Shown here piece after piece: positions 33,055 to 42,134 of a stretch of DNA of 64,000 nucleotides. The notes under the pieces were generated by a model, which saw only the letters and a program-made list of their open reading frames with translations, made no database searches and had not been told where the DNA came from. A program made the translations under genes and the position numbers. The stretch comes from HIMB114 sp008638005 (GTDB lineage: Bacteria; Pseudomonadota; Alphaproteobacteria; Pelagibacterales; Pelagibacteraceae). Positions within the stretch are counted from its first letter, which is position 1. Each line of letters starts with the position of its first letter. The stretch is taken from positions 744,001-808,000 of the forward strand of contig CP136340.1 in NCBI GenBank assembly GCA_032681305.1. The letters are read 5' to 3'.

Positions 33055-33623
33055 AATATCTTGAGTCTTGAATATTTGTGGATCAAAATGGCTAGTAATA
33101 AAATTTTAAAACATTCACTGATCACAAAAGGATAAAAACCCATCTCAAGTATCGGTTTATCAAAACCTACTATTATACCAAGCCACAAGGTCCCTATTAA
33201 GTATGTTGGTGTTAAAGCGATAGTTAGCTTTATAAAAGTGATTGGAAGATTTTTTTTATTATAAAAAATATTTCTTTTTGAAAAAAATATACCAGCTAAA
33301 AAAGCAGTAAAAGCGTATCCAAGAATATATCCTCCAGTTGGCCCTAATAAGTATGCAATGCCCACACCTTTTGCTGGCGTTTCAGCAAAAACAGGCAAAC
33401 CTAGTGCCCCTTCAAGAATATAAAATGATAAAGCAATAAATCCGTATCTCGCGCCCAAGGTAACACCTGCAAACAATACTACAAAGGTCTGCATAGTCAT
33501 TGGCACGGGATAAAATGGAACACTTATTTTTGAACTTAATGCAATTAGTATTGTAAAGAGAAATGCAATTAAAATTTTAAAAGCGTGACTTGTAACTTTG
33601 TTTTTAACTATAGTATTATTCAT
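33051..33623 (-). CDS. bioY: Biotin transporter substrate-binding subunit BioY
   Basis: BioY is the membrane-embedded biotin-binding component of ECF-type transporters and can work alone in some bacteria. The 190-residue protein has about six hydrophobic segments and the family blocks VPFYPVPMTMQTFVVLFAG, YILEGALGLPVFA and GPTGGYILGYAFTAFLAG. No bioM (ECF ATPase) or bioN lies nearby. The upstream ABC ATPase overlaps by 8 bp but belongs to another class. Import of biotin would suit an organism with trimmed vitamin synthesis; whether bio genes exist elsewhere is not visible. Confidence 0.94.
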   Translation of the reverse strand: MNNTIVKNKVTSHAFKILIAFLFTILIALSSKISVPFYPVPMTMQTFVVLFAGVTLGARYGFIALSFYILEGALGLPVFAETPAKGVGIAYLLGPTGGYILGYAFTAFLAGIFFSKRNIFYNKKNLPITFIKLTIALTPTYLIGTLWLGIIVGFDKPILEMGFYPFVISECFKILLLAILIHKYSRLKIF

Positions 33624-34356
33624 TATCTTTATTTGTTAAACCTATAAACACTTCTTCTAAATCAGAATTATTTTTTAACAGTTCTTTAGTGTAATTTAAA
33701 GCCACTAATTTTCCTTTATTTATTATCGCTATACGATCACAAATATCAGAGGCTTCCTTCAAATAATGTGTTGTATAAATAATTGTAACTCCCTGCTTAT
33801 TTAATTCTTTAACTGAATCTAGTAACTTTCTTCTTAGATCTACATCGACCCCAGCCGTCGGTTCATCTAGAATTAAAATTGGAGGTTGATGTACCATTGC
33901 CTTTGCTACTAAAAGTCTTCTTTTCATACCACCAGATAAACTTCTGGTATATGCATTAGCTTTGTCAGCTAAGTTCGTTATTTTTAAAATCTCGTCGGTT
34001 ATACGATCTTTTTCTCTTACCCCGTAAAGGCCTGCTTGTATTTCTAATAACTTTCTAGGAGAAAAAAAAGGATCCACATTAATTTCTTGAGGTACGATTC
34101 CAAGTGACGCCCTTACTTGTCTTGGATTTTTATCTAAGTCAAAACCCCATACATTCAGTGTTCCAGCTGTTTTATTAACCGTACCAGCTAGAATATTTAT
34201 AAAAGTTGATTTGCCCGCACCATTTGGCCCTAGAAGACCAAAAATTTCTCCAGTTTTAACTTCAAGAGAAATATCTTTTAGAGCTTGAATTTGTTTATTA
34301 CCCTGTAGGTAAATTTTATTCACATTCTCGGCTTTTAAGGCAATTGAACTATTCAT
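33616..34356 (-). CDS. ABC transporter ATP-binding protein (ABC-2/CcmA type)
   Basis: A 246-residue ABC ATPase with Walker A GPNGAGKS (43-50), signature LSGGMKRRLLVAKAM and Walker B PPILILDEPTAGVD followed by the H-loop TTHYLKEA. The sequence resembles YadG/DrrA-type exporters that pair with an ABC-2 membrane protein, but no such permease is adjacent. The gene overlaps bioY by 8 bp, yet the sequence does not look like the ECF-type BioM ATPase. Whether it energises BioY or an unlinked permease cannot be told. It is divergent from polA (50 bp). Confidence 0.92.
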   Translation of the reverse strand: MNSSIALKAENVNKIYLQGNKQIQALKDISLEVKTGEIFGLLGPNGAGKSTFINILAGTVNKTAGTLNVWGFDLDKNPRQVRASLGIVPQEINVDPFFSPRKLLEIQAGLYGVREKDRITDEILKITNLADKANAYTRSLSGGMKRRLLVAKAMVHQPPILILDEPTAGVDVDLRRKLLDSVKELNKQGVTIIYTTHYLKEASDICDRIAIINKGKLVALNYTKELLKNNSDLEEVFIGLTNKDNE

Positions 34357-34406
34357 GCTGATCGGGTTGTATTAACATTAAAATTTATAATTTATAGAAA
34401 TAATTT

Positions 34407-37178
34407 ATGTCAAATCAAAAACATTTATTTTTAATCGACGGATCTGGTTACATATTCAGAGCATATTATGCATTGCCTCCATTAACTCGAAAAAGCGATG
34501 GTTTACCAGTGGGAGCAGTAAGCGGGTTTTGTAATATGCTTTACAGCTTTTTAGAAAAGACACGCGCTGGAAATTCAATGGATACCCCATCCCATCTGGC
34601 GGTAATATTTGATAGTGCCAGGAAAAATTTTAGGAATGATATTTATAAAGAATACAAAGGTAATAGATCAGATGCTCCTGAAGATTTGATTCCACAATTT
34701 GATTATATAAGAAAAGCAGTTAAAGCATTTAACCTTCCTTCAATTGAGTTACAAAATTATGAAGCTGATGACTTGATAGCAACTTACAAAATACAAGCCA
34801 AAAAAGAAAAAATTAAATTAACTATTGTCTCTTCAGATAAAGATCTGATGCAATTAGTTGATCAAGATACTTTTATGCTTGATACCATGAAGGATAAACA
34901 CATTGGTATTGATGAAGTTAAAGAGAAGTTTGGAGTCCCGCCAGAAAAAGTCATAGATGTTCAATCTCTGGCAGGAGATTCAGTAGATAATGTTCCAGGT
35001 GTCCCTGGCATTGGTATTAAAACTGCTGCTGAATTAATTAATCAGTTTGGTTCATTAGATGAGCTTTTAAAAAAAGCTGAAACAATTAAGCAGCCTAAAA
35101 GAAGACAGGCGTTATTAGATAATAAAAGTAACGCGCTAATCAGTAGAGAATTGGTCACATTAAAAAATGATGTTCCAGTAAAAGAGACAATAAACGATTT
35201 TATTCTTAAACCATTTGATAAAGAAAAAATATTTTCATTTTTAGATGAGATGGAATTTACAAAAATAAAAAAGAGAATTGAGCAAACTTATGGAATATCT
35301 GAAACAAATTTTAAACCTTCAAGCACTGTAGTTAAAAAGTCTTTAAAAAATGAAGCTGGCTTTAACATCATTTATGATAAAAAAGAGATTGAAACTATTT
35401 TAGCCAAAGCAGATGATCAGGGATTTTTTGCCGTAGATACAGAAACAAATTCTTTAGATTCCCAAAAAGCTGAGCTAGTGGGTGTTTCTTTAGCTGTTAA
35501 TGAAAACCAAGCTTATTACATTCCAGTAGGCCATAAAAACAAAGATGACAAAGAAATAAAAAAGCAAATCAAAATTGAAGATCTAATCAAAATATTAAAA
35601 CCTTATTTGGAGGATGAAACTATTAAAAAGGTAGGTCAGAATATTAAATATGATCTCAAAATTTTTAAAAAATATGGGATACATTTAAAATCTTTTGAGG
35701 ATACAATGCTTATGTCCTACACTTTAGACTCGGGTCTTAACCGACATAATTTGGATATTTTGGCTAAAATTCATTTAGACCATGAAAACATAAAATATAA
35801 AGATGTGGCAGGCACGGGTAAATCTGAAGTTAAATTTGATGAAGTCAAAATTATAGATTCTTATCGATACGCTTGTGAAGATGCTGATGTGACCTTGAAA
35901 CTGTATAATATTTTTAAAGAAAGATTGGTTAAAGAAAAATGCTTTCAAGTTTATGAAAATTTAGAAATTCCTTTAGTTGGTGTCCTTGCGAGAATGGAGT
36001 GTCAGGGAATTAAAATTGATAAAAAAATATTAAGTCAATTATCCGAAACTTTTGCAAAAAATTTAAAAGTTTTAGAAAAAAAAATTTATAAAATTGCTGG
36101 AGAAGAGTTTAACATTGGATCAACAAAACAACTAGGTGATATTTTATATGAAAAATTAAAAATATCTGGAACTAAAAAAACAAAAAAAGGTAATTTTGCA
36201 ACTAATGTTAATGTTTTAGAAGACTTAGCAGGAAAAGGCCATGAATTTCCAAAGCTTGTTTTGGATTGGCGACAAAAATCTAAATTGAAAAATACCTATA
36301 CTGATACTCTACCAGAACATATTGATCCTAAGACAAAACGTGTTCACACTTCATTTTTATTGGCAGCAACTACAACGGGTAGATTAGCTTCTTCTGACCC
36401 AAATTTACAAAATATTCCTATTAAATCTAAAGAAGGAAAAGAAATTAGATCTGCTTTTGTTGCTGAGAGCGGGCATTCAATTATATCTGCGGATTACAGC
36501 CAGATTGAAATGAGAGTCCTTGCTCATGTTGCTGATGTTAAAGAATTAAAAAAAGCATTTCGTAATAATGAAGATATTCATAGCATTACTGCGTCCCAAA
36601 TTTTTGACTGTGACATTAAAAAAATTAATGAGGATATGAGAAGAAAAGCAAAAGCAATAAACTTTGGAATTATTTATGGAATATCATCTTATGGTTTGGC
36701 CAAACAAATATCAGTCAGCAATCCAGAGGCTGAACAATTTTTATTCTCTTATTTTAAAAAATTTCCTGAAATAAAAGATTATATGCAGGAAACATTGAAA
36801 TCTTGTAGAAAGCATGGATACGTAAAAACAATGTTTGAAAGGAAATGTCACTTTCCAAATATTAATGATAAAAATCATACCCTAAAATCTTTTCAAGAAA
36901 GGGCTGCTATTAATGCACCTATTCAAGGTGCGGCAGCTGATATCATTCGATATGCAATGATCAATATAGATAAAAAAATACTTGAAAAAAAAATAAAATC
37001 TAAACTTTTAGTTCAAATACATGATGAGTTATTGTTTGAGTCCAAAGATAATGATGTGAAAAAAGAGATTACTTTGATTAAAAATGAAATGGAAAATGCA
37101 ATAGATAAAGATTTTAATTTTTCAGTACCTTTAATAGTTGATGCGAATAGTGCTAAAAATTGGAATGATGCCCATTAA
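34407..37178 (+). CDS. polA: DNA polymerase I
   Basis: Pol I fills gaps and removes RNA primers. The 923-residue protein keeps all three domains. The 5'-3' exonuclease (about 1-290) has LIDGSGYIFRAYYALP and GDSVDNVPGVPGIG. The 3'-5' proofreading exonuclease has VDTETNSLD, NIKYDLKIF and YACEDADVTLKL, so its metal ligands appear intact. The polymerase has DYSQIEMRVLAH (motif A), RRKAKAINFGIIYG (O-helix) and QIHDELLFE (motif C). A perfect TATAAT lies at 34386-34391 before the ATG, without a good -35. Confidence 0.98.
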   Translation: MSNQKHLFLIDGSGYIFRAYYALPPLTRKSDGLPVGAVSGFCNMLYSFLEKTRAGNSMDTPSHLAVIFDSARKNFRNDIYKEYKGNRSDAPEDLIPQFDYIRKAVKAFNLPSIELQNYEADDLIATYKIQAKKEKIKLTIVSSDKDLMQLVDQDTFMLDTMKDKHIGIDEVKEKFGVPPEKVIDVQSLAGDSVDNVPGVPGIGIKTAAELINQFGSLDELLKKAETIKQPKRRQALLDNKSNALISRELVTLKNDVPVKETINDFILKPFDKEKIFSFLDEMEFTKIKKRIEQTYGISETNFKPSSTVVKKSLKNEAGFNIIYDKKEIETILAKADDQGFFAVDTETNSLDSQKAELVGVSLAVNENQAYYIPVGHKNKDDKEIKKQIKIEDLIKILKPYLEDETIKKVGQNIKYDLKIFKKYGIHLKSFEDTMLMSYTLDSGLNRHNLDILAKIHLDHENIKYKDVAGTGKSEVKFDEVKIIDSYRYACEDADVTLKLYNIFKERLVKEKCFQVYENLEIPLVGVLARMECQGIKIDKKILSQLSETFAKNLKVLEKKIYKIAGEEFNIGSTKQLGDILYEKLKISGTKKTKKGNFATNVNVLEDLAGKGHEFPKLVLDWRQKSKLKNTYTDTLPEHIDPKTKRVHTSFLLAATTTGRLASSDPNLQNIPIKSKEGKEIRSAFVAESGHSIISADYSQIEMRVLAHVADVKELKKAFRNNEDIHSITASQIFDCDIKKINEDMRRKAKAINFGIIYGISSYGLAKQISVSNPEAEQFLFSYFKKFPEIKDYMQETLKSCRKHGYVKTMFERKCHFPNINDKNHTLKSFQERAAINAPIQGAAADIIRYAMINIDKKILEKKIKSKLLVQIHDELLFESKDNDVKKEITLIKNEMENAIDKDFNFSVPLIVDANSAKNWNDAH

Positions 37179-37220
37179 TTTGGTCTAATTTTAGTCTTTT
37201 TTTGATAATATATTTTTTAG

Positions 37221-37922
37221 ATGAGTAAAATAATTGCTTTAGTAGACGACGATAGAAATATTTTAACTAGTGTATCTATGGCTCTAGAGAATGAAGGTTA
37301 CAAAGTACAAACTTATCTCGATGGAGAAAGTGCGTATATTGGTATTACCAGAACCCCTCCTGATCTAGCTGTTATAGACATTAAGATGCCCAGAATGAAT
37401 GGTGAGGAGCTTTTAAAAAAATTAAGAAAAAAAACAAATATGCCTGTAATTTTTTTAACATCAAAAGATGATGAAGTTGATGAATTACTGGGTTTAAAAT
37501 TAGGAGCTGATGACTACGTTAAAAAATCAGGCGGTTTCTCAATTAACGTTCTCGTTGAAAGAATTAAAGTGCAATTTAGAAAAAAAGACCAAGTAATACC
37601 TGACAGTAAAAATATTATTAAACAAGGTAAGTTAATGCTCGACCCAGAACAGCTTGAGTGTACCTGGGATGAAAAAAGTTTACCTGACAAACTTACAACA
37701 ACAGAATTTCAAATTGTTTATGAGCTTGCTAAGAGACCAGGTATTATAAAAGAAAGATCACATCTAATGACTATCGCTTATAAAGAAAATAATGATATAG
37801 AGGACAGAACTATTGATAGTCATGTTAAAAGAATAAGAAAAAAATTTAAGAAAATTGATAAAGATTTTTCTGCTATTGAAACTCGTTATGGAAGTGGGTA
37901 TCGTTGGAATGCTAATCCATAA
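37221..37922 (+). CDS. chvI: OmpR-family response regulator ChvI
   Basis: ChvI is the response regulator of the alphaproteobacterial ChvG-ChvI envelope/acid-stress system. The 233-residue protein has a receiver domain with Asp53 in VIDIKMPRMNG and Lys in the VIFLTSKDD strand. A winged-helix DNA-binding domain ends with TIDSHVKRIRKKFKK and ETRYGSGYRW. The stop overlaps the chvG ATG (TAATG). ChvI rather than another OmpR-type regulator is inferred from the DDDRNIL start, the paired sensor and the location before ahcY. Confidence 0.88.
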   Translation: MSKIIALVDDDRNILTSVSMALENEGYKVQTYLDGESAYIGITRTPPDLAVIDIKMPRMNGEELLKKLRKKTNMPVIFLTSKDDEVDELLGLKLGADDYVKKSGGFSINVLVERIKVQFRKKDQVIPDSKNIIKQGKLMLDPEQLECTWDEKSLPDKLTTTEFQIVYELAKRPGIIKERSHLMTIAYKENNDIEDRTIDSHVKRIRKKFKKIDKDFSAIETRYGSGYRWNANP

Positions 37923-39454
37923 TGATCACAAATCTACTAACAACAAAATCACTCCTAAGACAATTTTTAACATTTAATTTTTTTGTTTTTGTCATTTTAG
38001 GTTTTTTTACATTTTTATACTTATTGGCTATCGAGCCTGAATTAATTAATAAAAAAAGTAAAAAACATCAAAATATAATAGAAAATATTAGCTTAAATTT
38101 ATCTAATCAAAAAGTTCGAGGTGATAAAGAAAGTTTAGAAATTTTTTTATATAAATCTAATTTTATTCTCGATGAGGTTGATCAAATAAGGTTTTATAAT
38201 TTTCAAAAAGATATTTTGGCGGATAGTTCATTAATAGATATAGATAGAAAATCTTTATTTGTTACTGAGAGAATACAAACTTTAGGAATTAATGAGCAAG
38301 CAGCTCTTGAACAAGATAAACAAAATTTTAAAAATATATCAAAAATTGATCATATTTTTCTCAAAGATATAAGTGAGATTTTAGAGCAAAAGTTTTATAT
38401 TTATCCTGAAACAAAAAATAATAATTTAATTGTTCATACAAGTTCAGTTTTAAATCTTGGAAGTGAAAAAATAATAATAACCATCAGTGATATTTCAAAT
38501 GAAATTATTTTAGCTGTTGAAGAAAGGAAAAACTTTGTTCTAAGATCGGTGTTTATTGCAGCTATAGTTATTTTGATATTTTCATTATTTTTAAATAATT
38601 ACATAATTAAACCTATTCGTTCACTAAATTTCTTTGCAAAACAAATTTCATACGACAATCCTAAAAGTAAAAGTGAAATAGGTATTGAATTTCAAAAACG
38701 TGATGATGAAATAGGAAATTTATCAAAGTCTTTGACAGATATGACTAAGCAACTTTATCAACGTATTGAATTAGCAGAGCGATTTGCTTCGGACTTAACA
38801 CATGAAATTAGAAATCCATTAGCTTCATTAAAGGGCGCTTCTGATTTATTGAACCAAACCAAAGATGAAAATCAAAAATTAAAATTACTTAGAGTTTTAT
38901 CGAATGATGTTGAAAGAATTGAAAGATTAATAACAGATTACTCGCAAGTATTAAAAGATGAAGCAGCTCATTCTAGATCAGTTGCAAAAAATTTTGATTT
39001 AATAGCCATGACTGAGAGTATTGTTGATGATTTTAACCAGGATGCCAAGAATCAAAAAAGAAATATTTCATTCAAATTTGTAAATGAAGGAAAGATTAAA
39101 AAAGCAGTAATTTTTGGTATTGAAAGTCGTATCGAGCAAGTCGTGGCTAACTTGCTTGATAATGCAGTTTCATTTAGTCCAGAAAATTCAGAAATTGAAA
39201 TTAAAATTTATCTAGAGAGAAACAATTTTAAAATTTCAATTAAAGATCAAGGACCGGGTTTTGATGAAAATAATTTAGAGAAAGTATTTGATCGTTTTTA
39301 CAGTGATCGTCCAGATGATAGCGAAGGGTCTCATTCTGGATTAGGTTTAAATATTGTGAAAAATATAGTGGATTCTCACAAGGGTTTAATAAAAGTTTAT
39401 AATAATAAAGATAGTAAAGGAGCTATCGTAGACATATCGCTTCCTGCATCCTAA
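37922..39454 (+). CDS. chvG: Sensor histidine kinase ChvG
   Basis: This 510-residue sensor has a transmembrane segment at about 14-36, a periplasmic region of about 170 residues, a second segment at about 207-226, and a HAMP linker (about 227-280). The H-box SDLTHEIRNPLASLKG has phospho-acceptor His294. The ATPase has NLLDNAVSFSP, KDQGPGFDE and SGLGLNIVKNIVDSHKG. ChvG senses acidity or envelope state in rhizobia. In rhizobia, hprK, a PTS EIIA gene and ptsH normally lie between chvG and ahcY; here only 42 bp separate them. Confidence 0.88.
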   Translation: MITNLLTTKSLLRQFLTFNFFVFVILGFFTFLYLLAIEPELINKKSKKHQNIIENISLNLSNQKVRGDKESLEIFLYKSNFILDEVDQIRFYNFQKDILADSSLIDIDRKSLFVTERIQTLGINEQAALEQDKQNFKNISKIDHIFLKDISEILEQKFYIYPETKNNNLIVHTSSVLNLGSEKIIITISDISNEIILAVEERKNFVLRSVFIAAIVILIFSLFLNNYIIKPIRSLNFFAKQISYDNPKSKSEIGIEFQKRDDEIGNLSKSLTDMTKQLYQRIELAERFASDLTHEIRNPLASLKGASDLLNQTKDENQKLKLLRVLSNDVERIERLITDYSQVLKDEAAHSRSVAKNFDLIAMTESIVDDFNQDAKNQKRNISFKFVNEGKIKKAVIFGIESRIEQVVANLLDNAVSFSPENSEIEIKIYLERNNFKISIKDQGPGFDENNLEKVFDRFYSDRPDDSEGSHSGLGLNIVKNIVDSHKGLIKVYNNKDSKGAIVDISLPAS

Positions 39455-39496
39455 AAATATTGATTATTAGGTCTTAAACTGTTACTGCGTTCTGCG

Positions 39497-40783
39497 ATGT
39501 CAGATTATAAAGTTAAAAATATTAATGAAGCTGATTTTGGTGATAAAGAAATATCTTTAGCCGAGTCAGAGATGCCAGGTTTAATGGCGATCAGAGAAGA
39601 GTATGGAAATACTAAACCACTAAAAGGCGCCAACATCGTCGGATGTTTGCATATGACAATTCAAACTGCTGTTTTAATTGAAACATTAATTCATTTGGGT
39701 GCAACAGTGAGATGGTCATCTTGTAATATTTTTTCAACACAAGATCATGCCGCTGCAGCAATTGCTAGAAAAGGCATTCCTGTTTTTGCATGGAAAGGTG
39801 AGACTGAAGAGGAATATTGGTGGTGTATTAAACAAACGATCGAAGGCAACAAAGATTGGAAGCCTAATATGATTTTAGATGATGGTGGAGATCTTACTGC
39901 ATTAATGCACAAAGAGTACAAAGATTTATTAAAAGATATCAGAGGTGTTTCTGAAGAAACAACAACTGGTGTTAAAGAATTAAAAAAAATGGAAAAGGAT
40001 GGAACTCTATTGGTTCCTGCATTTAACGTAAATGACTCCGTAACTAAGTCTAAGTTTGATAACTTGTATGGTTGTAGAGAAAGTTTAGTCGATGCCATAC
40101 GAAGAGCAACTGACGTAATGATGTCAGGAAAAGTTGCTATTGTAGCTGGTTTTGGAGATGTTGGAAAAGGAAGTGCTGCATCTTTAAGACAAGCAGGTGC
40201 TAGAGTTATGGTAACGGAGACAGATCCAATATGTGCTCTTCAAGCAGCGATGGAAGGTTACGAAGTAGTTTTAATGGATGAGGTAATTGATAAAGCTGAT
40301 ATCGTTGTTACAGCAACTGGAAATAAAGATATTGTTAATGCTGATCATATGCGAAAGATGAAAGATAGATCAATTCTTTGTAACATTGGTCACTTTGATA
40401 ATGAAATTCAAGTTGATGCACTTAAAAATTATAAATGGAATGAAATTAAACCACAGGTACATGAGATTGAATTTCCAGACAAAAAAAGAATTATCCTATT
40501 AGCCGAAGGTAGACTAGTAAACCTTGGTTGTGCAACAGGACACCCTAGTTTTGTGATGAGCGCCTCTTTTACTAATCAGGTTATGGCTCAAATAGAACTT
40601 TGGAATAATTCTACGAAGTATGAAAATAAAGTTTATGTTCTACCTAAAAATCTTGATGAAAAAGTAGCTGAGTTGCATTTAGCTAAAGTTGGAGCAAAAC
40701 TAACTAAACTTTCAAGCGAGCAAGCCGATTATATTGGTGTTGCACCTCAAGGACCTTTTAAAGGTGATGCTTATCGTTATTAA
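39497..40783 (+). CDS. ahcY: Adenosylhomocysteinase
   Basis: AhcY reversibly splits S-adenosylhomocysteine into adenosine and homocysteine, relieving product inhibition of methyltransferases. The 428-residue NAD-dependent enzyme shows MPGLMAIREEYG, SCNIFSTQDHAAAA, the NAD-binding motif VAGFGDVGKGSAASLR and the C-terminal KGDAYRY, of which the lysine and tyrosine are conserved active-site residues. Only 42 bp separate it from chvG, too short for the known SAH riboswitch. With metK and TrmB it covers the SAM cycle in this window. Confidence 0.98.
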   Translation: MSDYKVKNINEADFGDKEISLAESEMPGLMAIREEYGNTKPLKGANIVGCLHMTIQTAVLIETLIHLGATVRWSSCNIFSTQDHAAAAIARKGIPVFAWKGETEEEYWWCIKQTIEGNKDWKPNMILDDGGDLTALMHKEYKDLLKDIRGVSEETTTGVKELKKMEKDGTLLVPAFNVNDSVTKSKFDNLYGCRESLVDAIRRATDVMMSGKVAIVAGFGDVGKGSAASLRQAGARVMVTETDPICALQAAMEGYEVVLMDEVIDKADIVVTATGNKDIVNADHMRKMKDRSILCNIGHFDNEIQVDALKNYKWNEIKPQVHEIEFPDKKRIILLAEGRLVNLGCATGHPSFVMSASFTNQVMAQIELWNNSTKYENKVYVLPKNLDEKVAELHLAKVGAKLTKLSSEQADYIGVAPQGPFKGDAYRY

Positions 40784-40786
40784 TTA

Positions 40787-41224
40787 ATGAATTACACACT
40801 TAAAGATTTAAGTGATTTATCAAAAAGAATATCTAAAAAAATAAAAACCGGGCATTCAATTTATTTAAAAGGAAATCTGGGTACGGGTAAAACCACTTTT
40901 TCTAAATATTTAATTAAAGAAATTTTTAAAAAAAATAATAAAAAAAGTCCTGAAGTTACAAGTCCGACTTTTAATATCGCGCAGTATTATCCAATAAAAG
41001 CACAAAAGATAATTGCACATTATGATTTATATCGACTTAAAAAACCTAAAGATCTAGATCATATTGGTTTACATGAGCTTGAAGATAAAGTGATTAGCAT
41101 TGTAGAATGGCCAGAAATTATAAAGAAAAAAAATAAGAACCGAATAGAGATTGATTTAAAACATACAAAATTAGATAATCAAAGAAATGTCTCAATTAAA
41201 TATTTTGGATCAATTAAAAAATGA
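40787..41224 (+). CDS. tsaE: tRNA t6A-modification ATPase TsaE
   Basis: TsaE is the small ATPase of the TsaBDE complex that makes threonylcarbamoyl-adenosine at position 37 of ANN-decoding tRNAs. The 145-residue protein has Walker A GNLGTGKT (29-36), the SPTFNIAQYY block and HYDLYRL. It is of normal length. It starts 3 bp after ahcY and its 3' end overlaps amgK by 38 bp, one of the longest same-strand overlaps in the window. In alphaproteobacteria tsaE, amgK and murU are commonly linked. Confidence 0.95.
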   Translation: MNYTLKDLSDLSKRISKKIKTGHSIYLKGNLGTGKTTFSKYLIKEIFKKNNKKSPEVTSPTFNIAQYYPIKAQKIIAHYDLYRLKKPKDLDHIGLHELEDKVISIVEWPEIIKKKNKNRIEIDLKHTKLDNQRNVSIKYFGSIKK

Positions 41225-42134
41225 AATTTATTTAATTGCTGGAGATGCCTCCCCTAGAAGATTTTATAGATTTAAGAAAAATAAAAATAAGATCCTTGTT
41301 TATTGCACTAAAGATAAAAAAAATAATTTAGAAAATTACATTAAAGTAAATAATTTTTTAATAAAAAATAAGTTTAAAGCACCAAGAGTTCTAGGGCAAA
41401 ACATTAAAAAGAATTATATTCTAATCGAGGATTTTGGAGATCAATCTTTAAAGAAAATTACCAAAAATAATAAAAAAAAAATTTCACTTTTAAAAAAATC
41501 AATTGATGAATTAGTTAGGTTACAAAAAATAAAGGTTAAAAATCAATTTCCAAACTATTCCTTAAATTTGTTAAAAAAAGAATTAAACTTATTTTATGAT
41601 TGGTATCTACCAGAATTTTTTTCAAAGCAAAAATCGGATCAAATTAAAGGTAAAATCAACAGTATTTTAATTAAAAAAATAAAGAAAACTAATACTGTAA
41701 AAAAAGTATTCGTACACAGAGATTTTCATATTGAGAATTTAATTTTGATTAAAAATAAAATTGGACTTATTGATAACCAAGATGCTGTTATTGGCCACCC
41801 AGTTTATGATATTGCATCATTAATTGATGATGTAAGAACAGTGCTGTCTAAAAAAGACCAGGAAAGTTTAATAAAATATTATATTAAAAAATCTATCCAC
41901 AAAAGTAAAAACTTTATTTCTGATTTTCACATTTTATCTGTTCAAAGATTATTAAAAATTTTAGGTATTTTTTTAAGATTATACAAAAGAGATAATAAAA
42001 AAAAATATCTTAGATTTTTAGATAGAACTTGGAATTTGATAGATTTACGATTGACTCATAATGATCTGCAGGATTTGCAAATCATTTTTAATAAATATTT
42101 TAATAAAAAAATTAAAAATAAAAAATGGAAATAA
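41187..42134 (+). CDS. amgK: Sugar kinase AmgK (N-acetylmuramate/N-acetylglucosamine anomeric kinase)
   Basis: A 315-residue aminoglycoside-phosphotransferase-fold kinase. The start LIAGDASPRRFYR is typical of AmgK; the catalytic loop is FVHRDFHIENLI and the metal site is GLIDNQDAVIGHPVYD. AmgK phosphorylates anomeric N-acetylmuramate for direct return to UDP-MurNAc. The following gene encodes the matching uridylyltransferase MurU with a 10-bp overlap, so a peptidoglycan-recycling role is well supported. The long overlap with tsaE could be shortened if the TTG at 41205 were used. Confidence 0.88.
   Translation: MSQLNILDQLKNEIYLIAGDASPRRFYRFKKNKNKILVYCTKDKKNNLENYIKVNNFLIKNKFKAPRVLGQNIKKNYILIEDFGDQSLKKITKNNKKKISLLKKSIDELVRLQKIKVKNQFPNYSLNLLKKELNLFYDWYLPEFFSKQKSDQIKGKINSILIKKIKKTNTVKKVFVHRDFHIENLILIKNKIGLIDNQDAVIGHPVYDIASLIDDVRTVLSKKDQESLIKYYIKKSIHKSKNFISDFHILSVQRLLKILGIFLRLYKRDNKKKYLRFLDRTWNLIDLRLTHNDLQDLQIIFNKYFNKKIKNKKWK

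Noticed and set aside
39455..39496. SAH riboswitch before ahcY
   Set aside because: The gap is 42 bp and lacks the GC-rich stems of the known SAH element.
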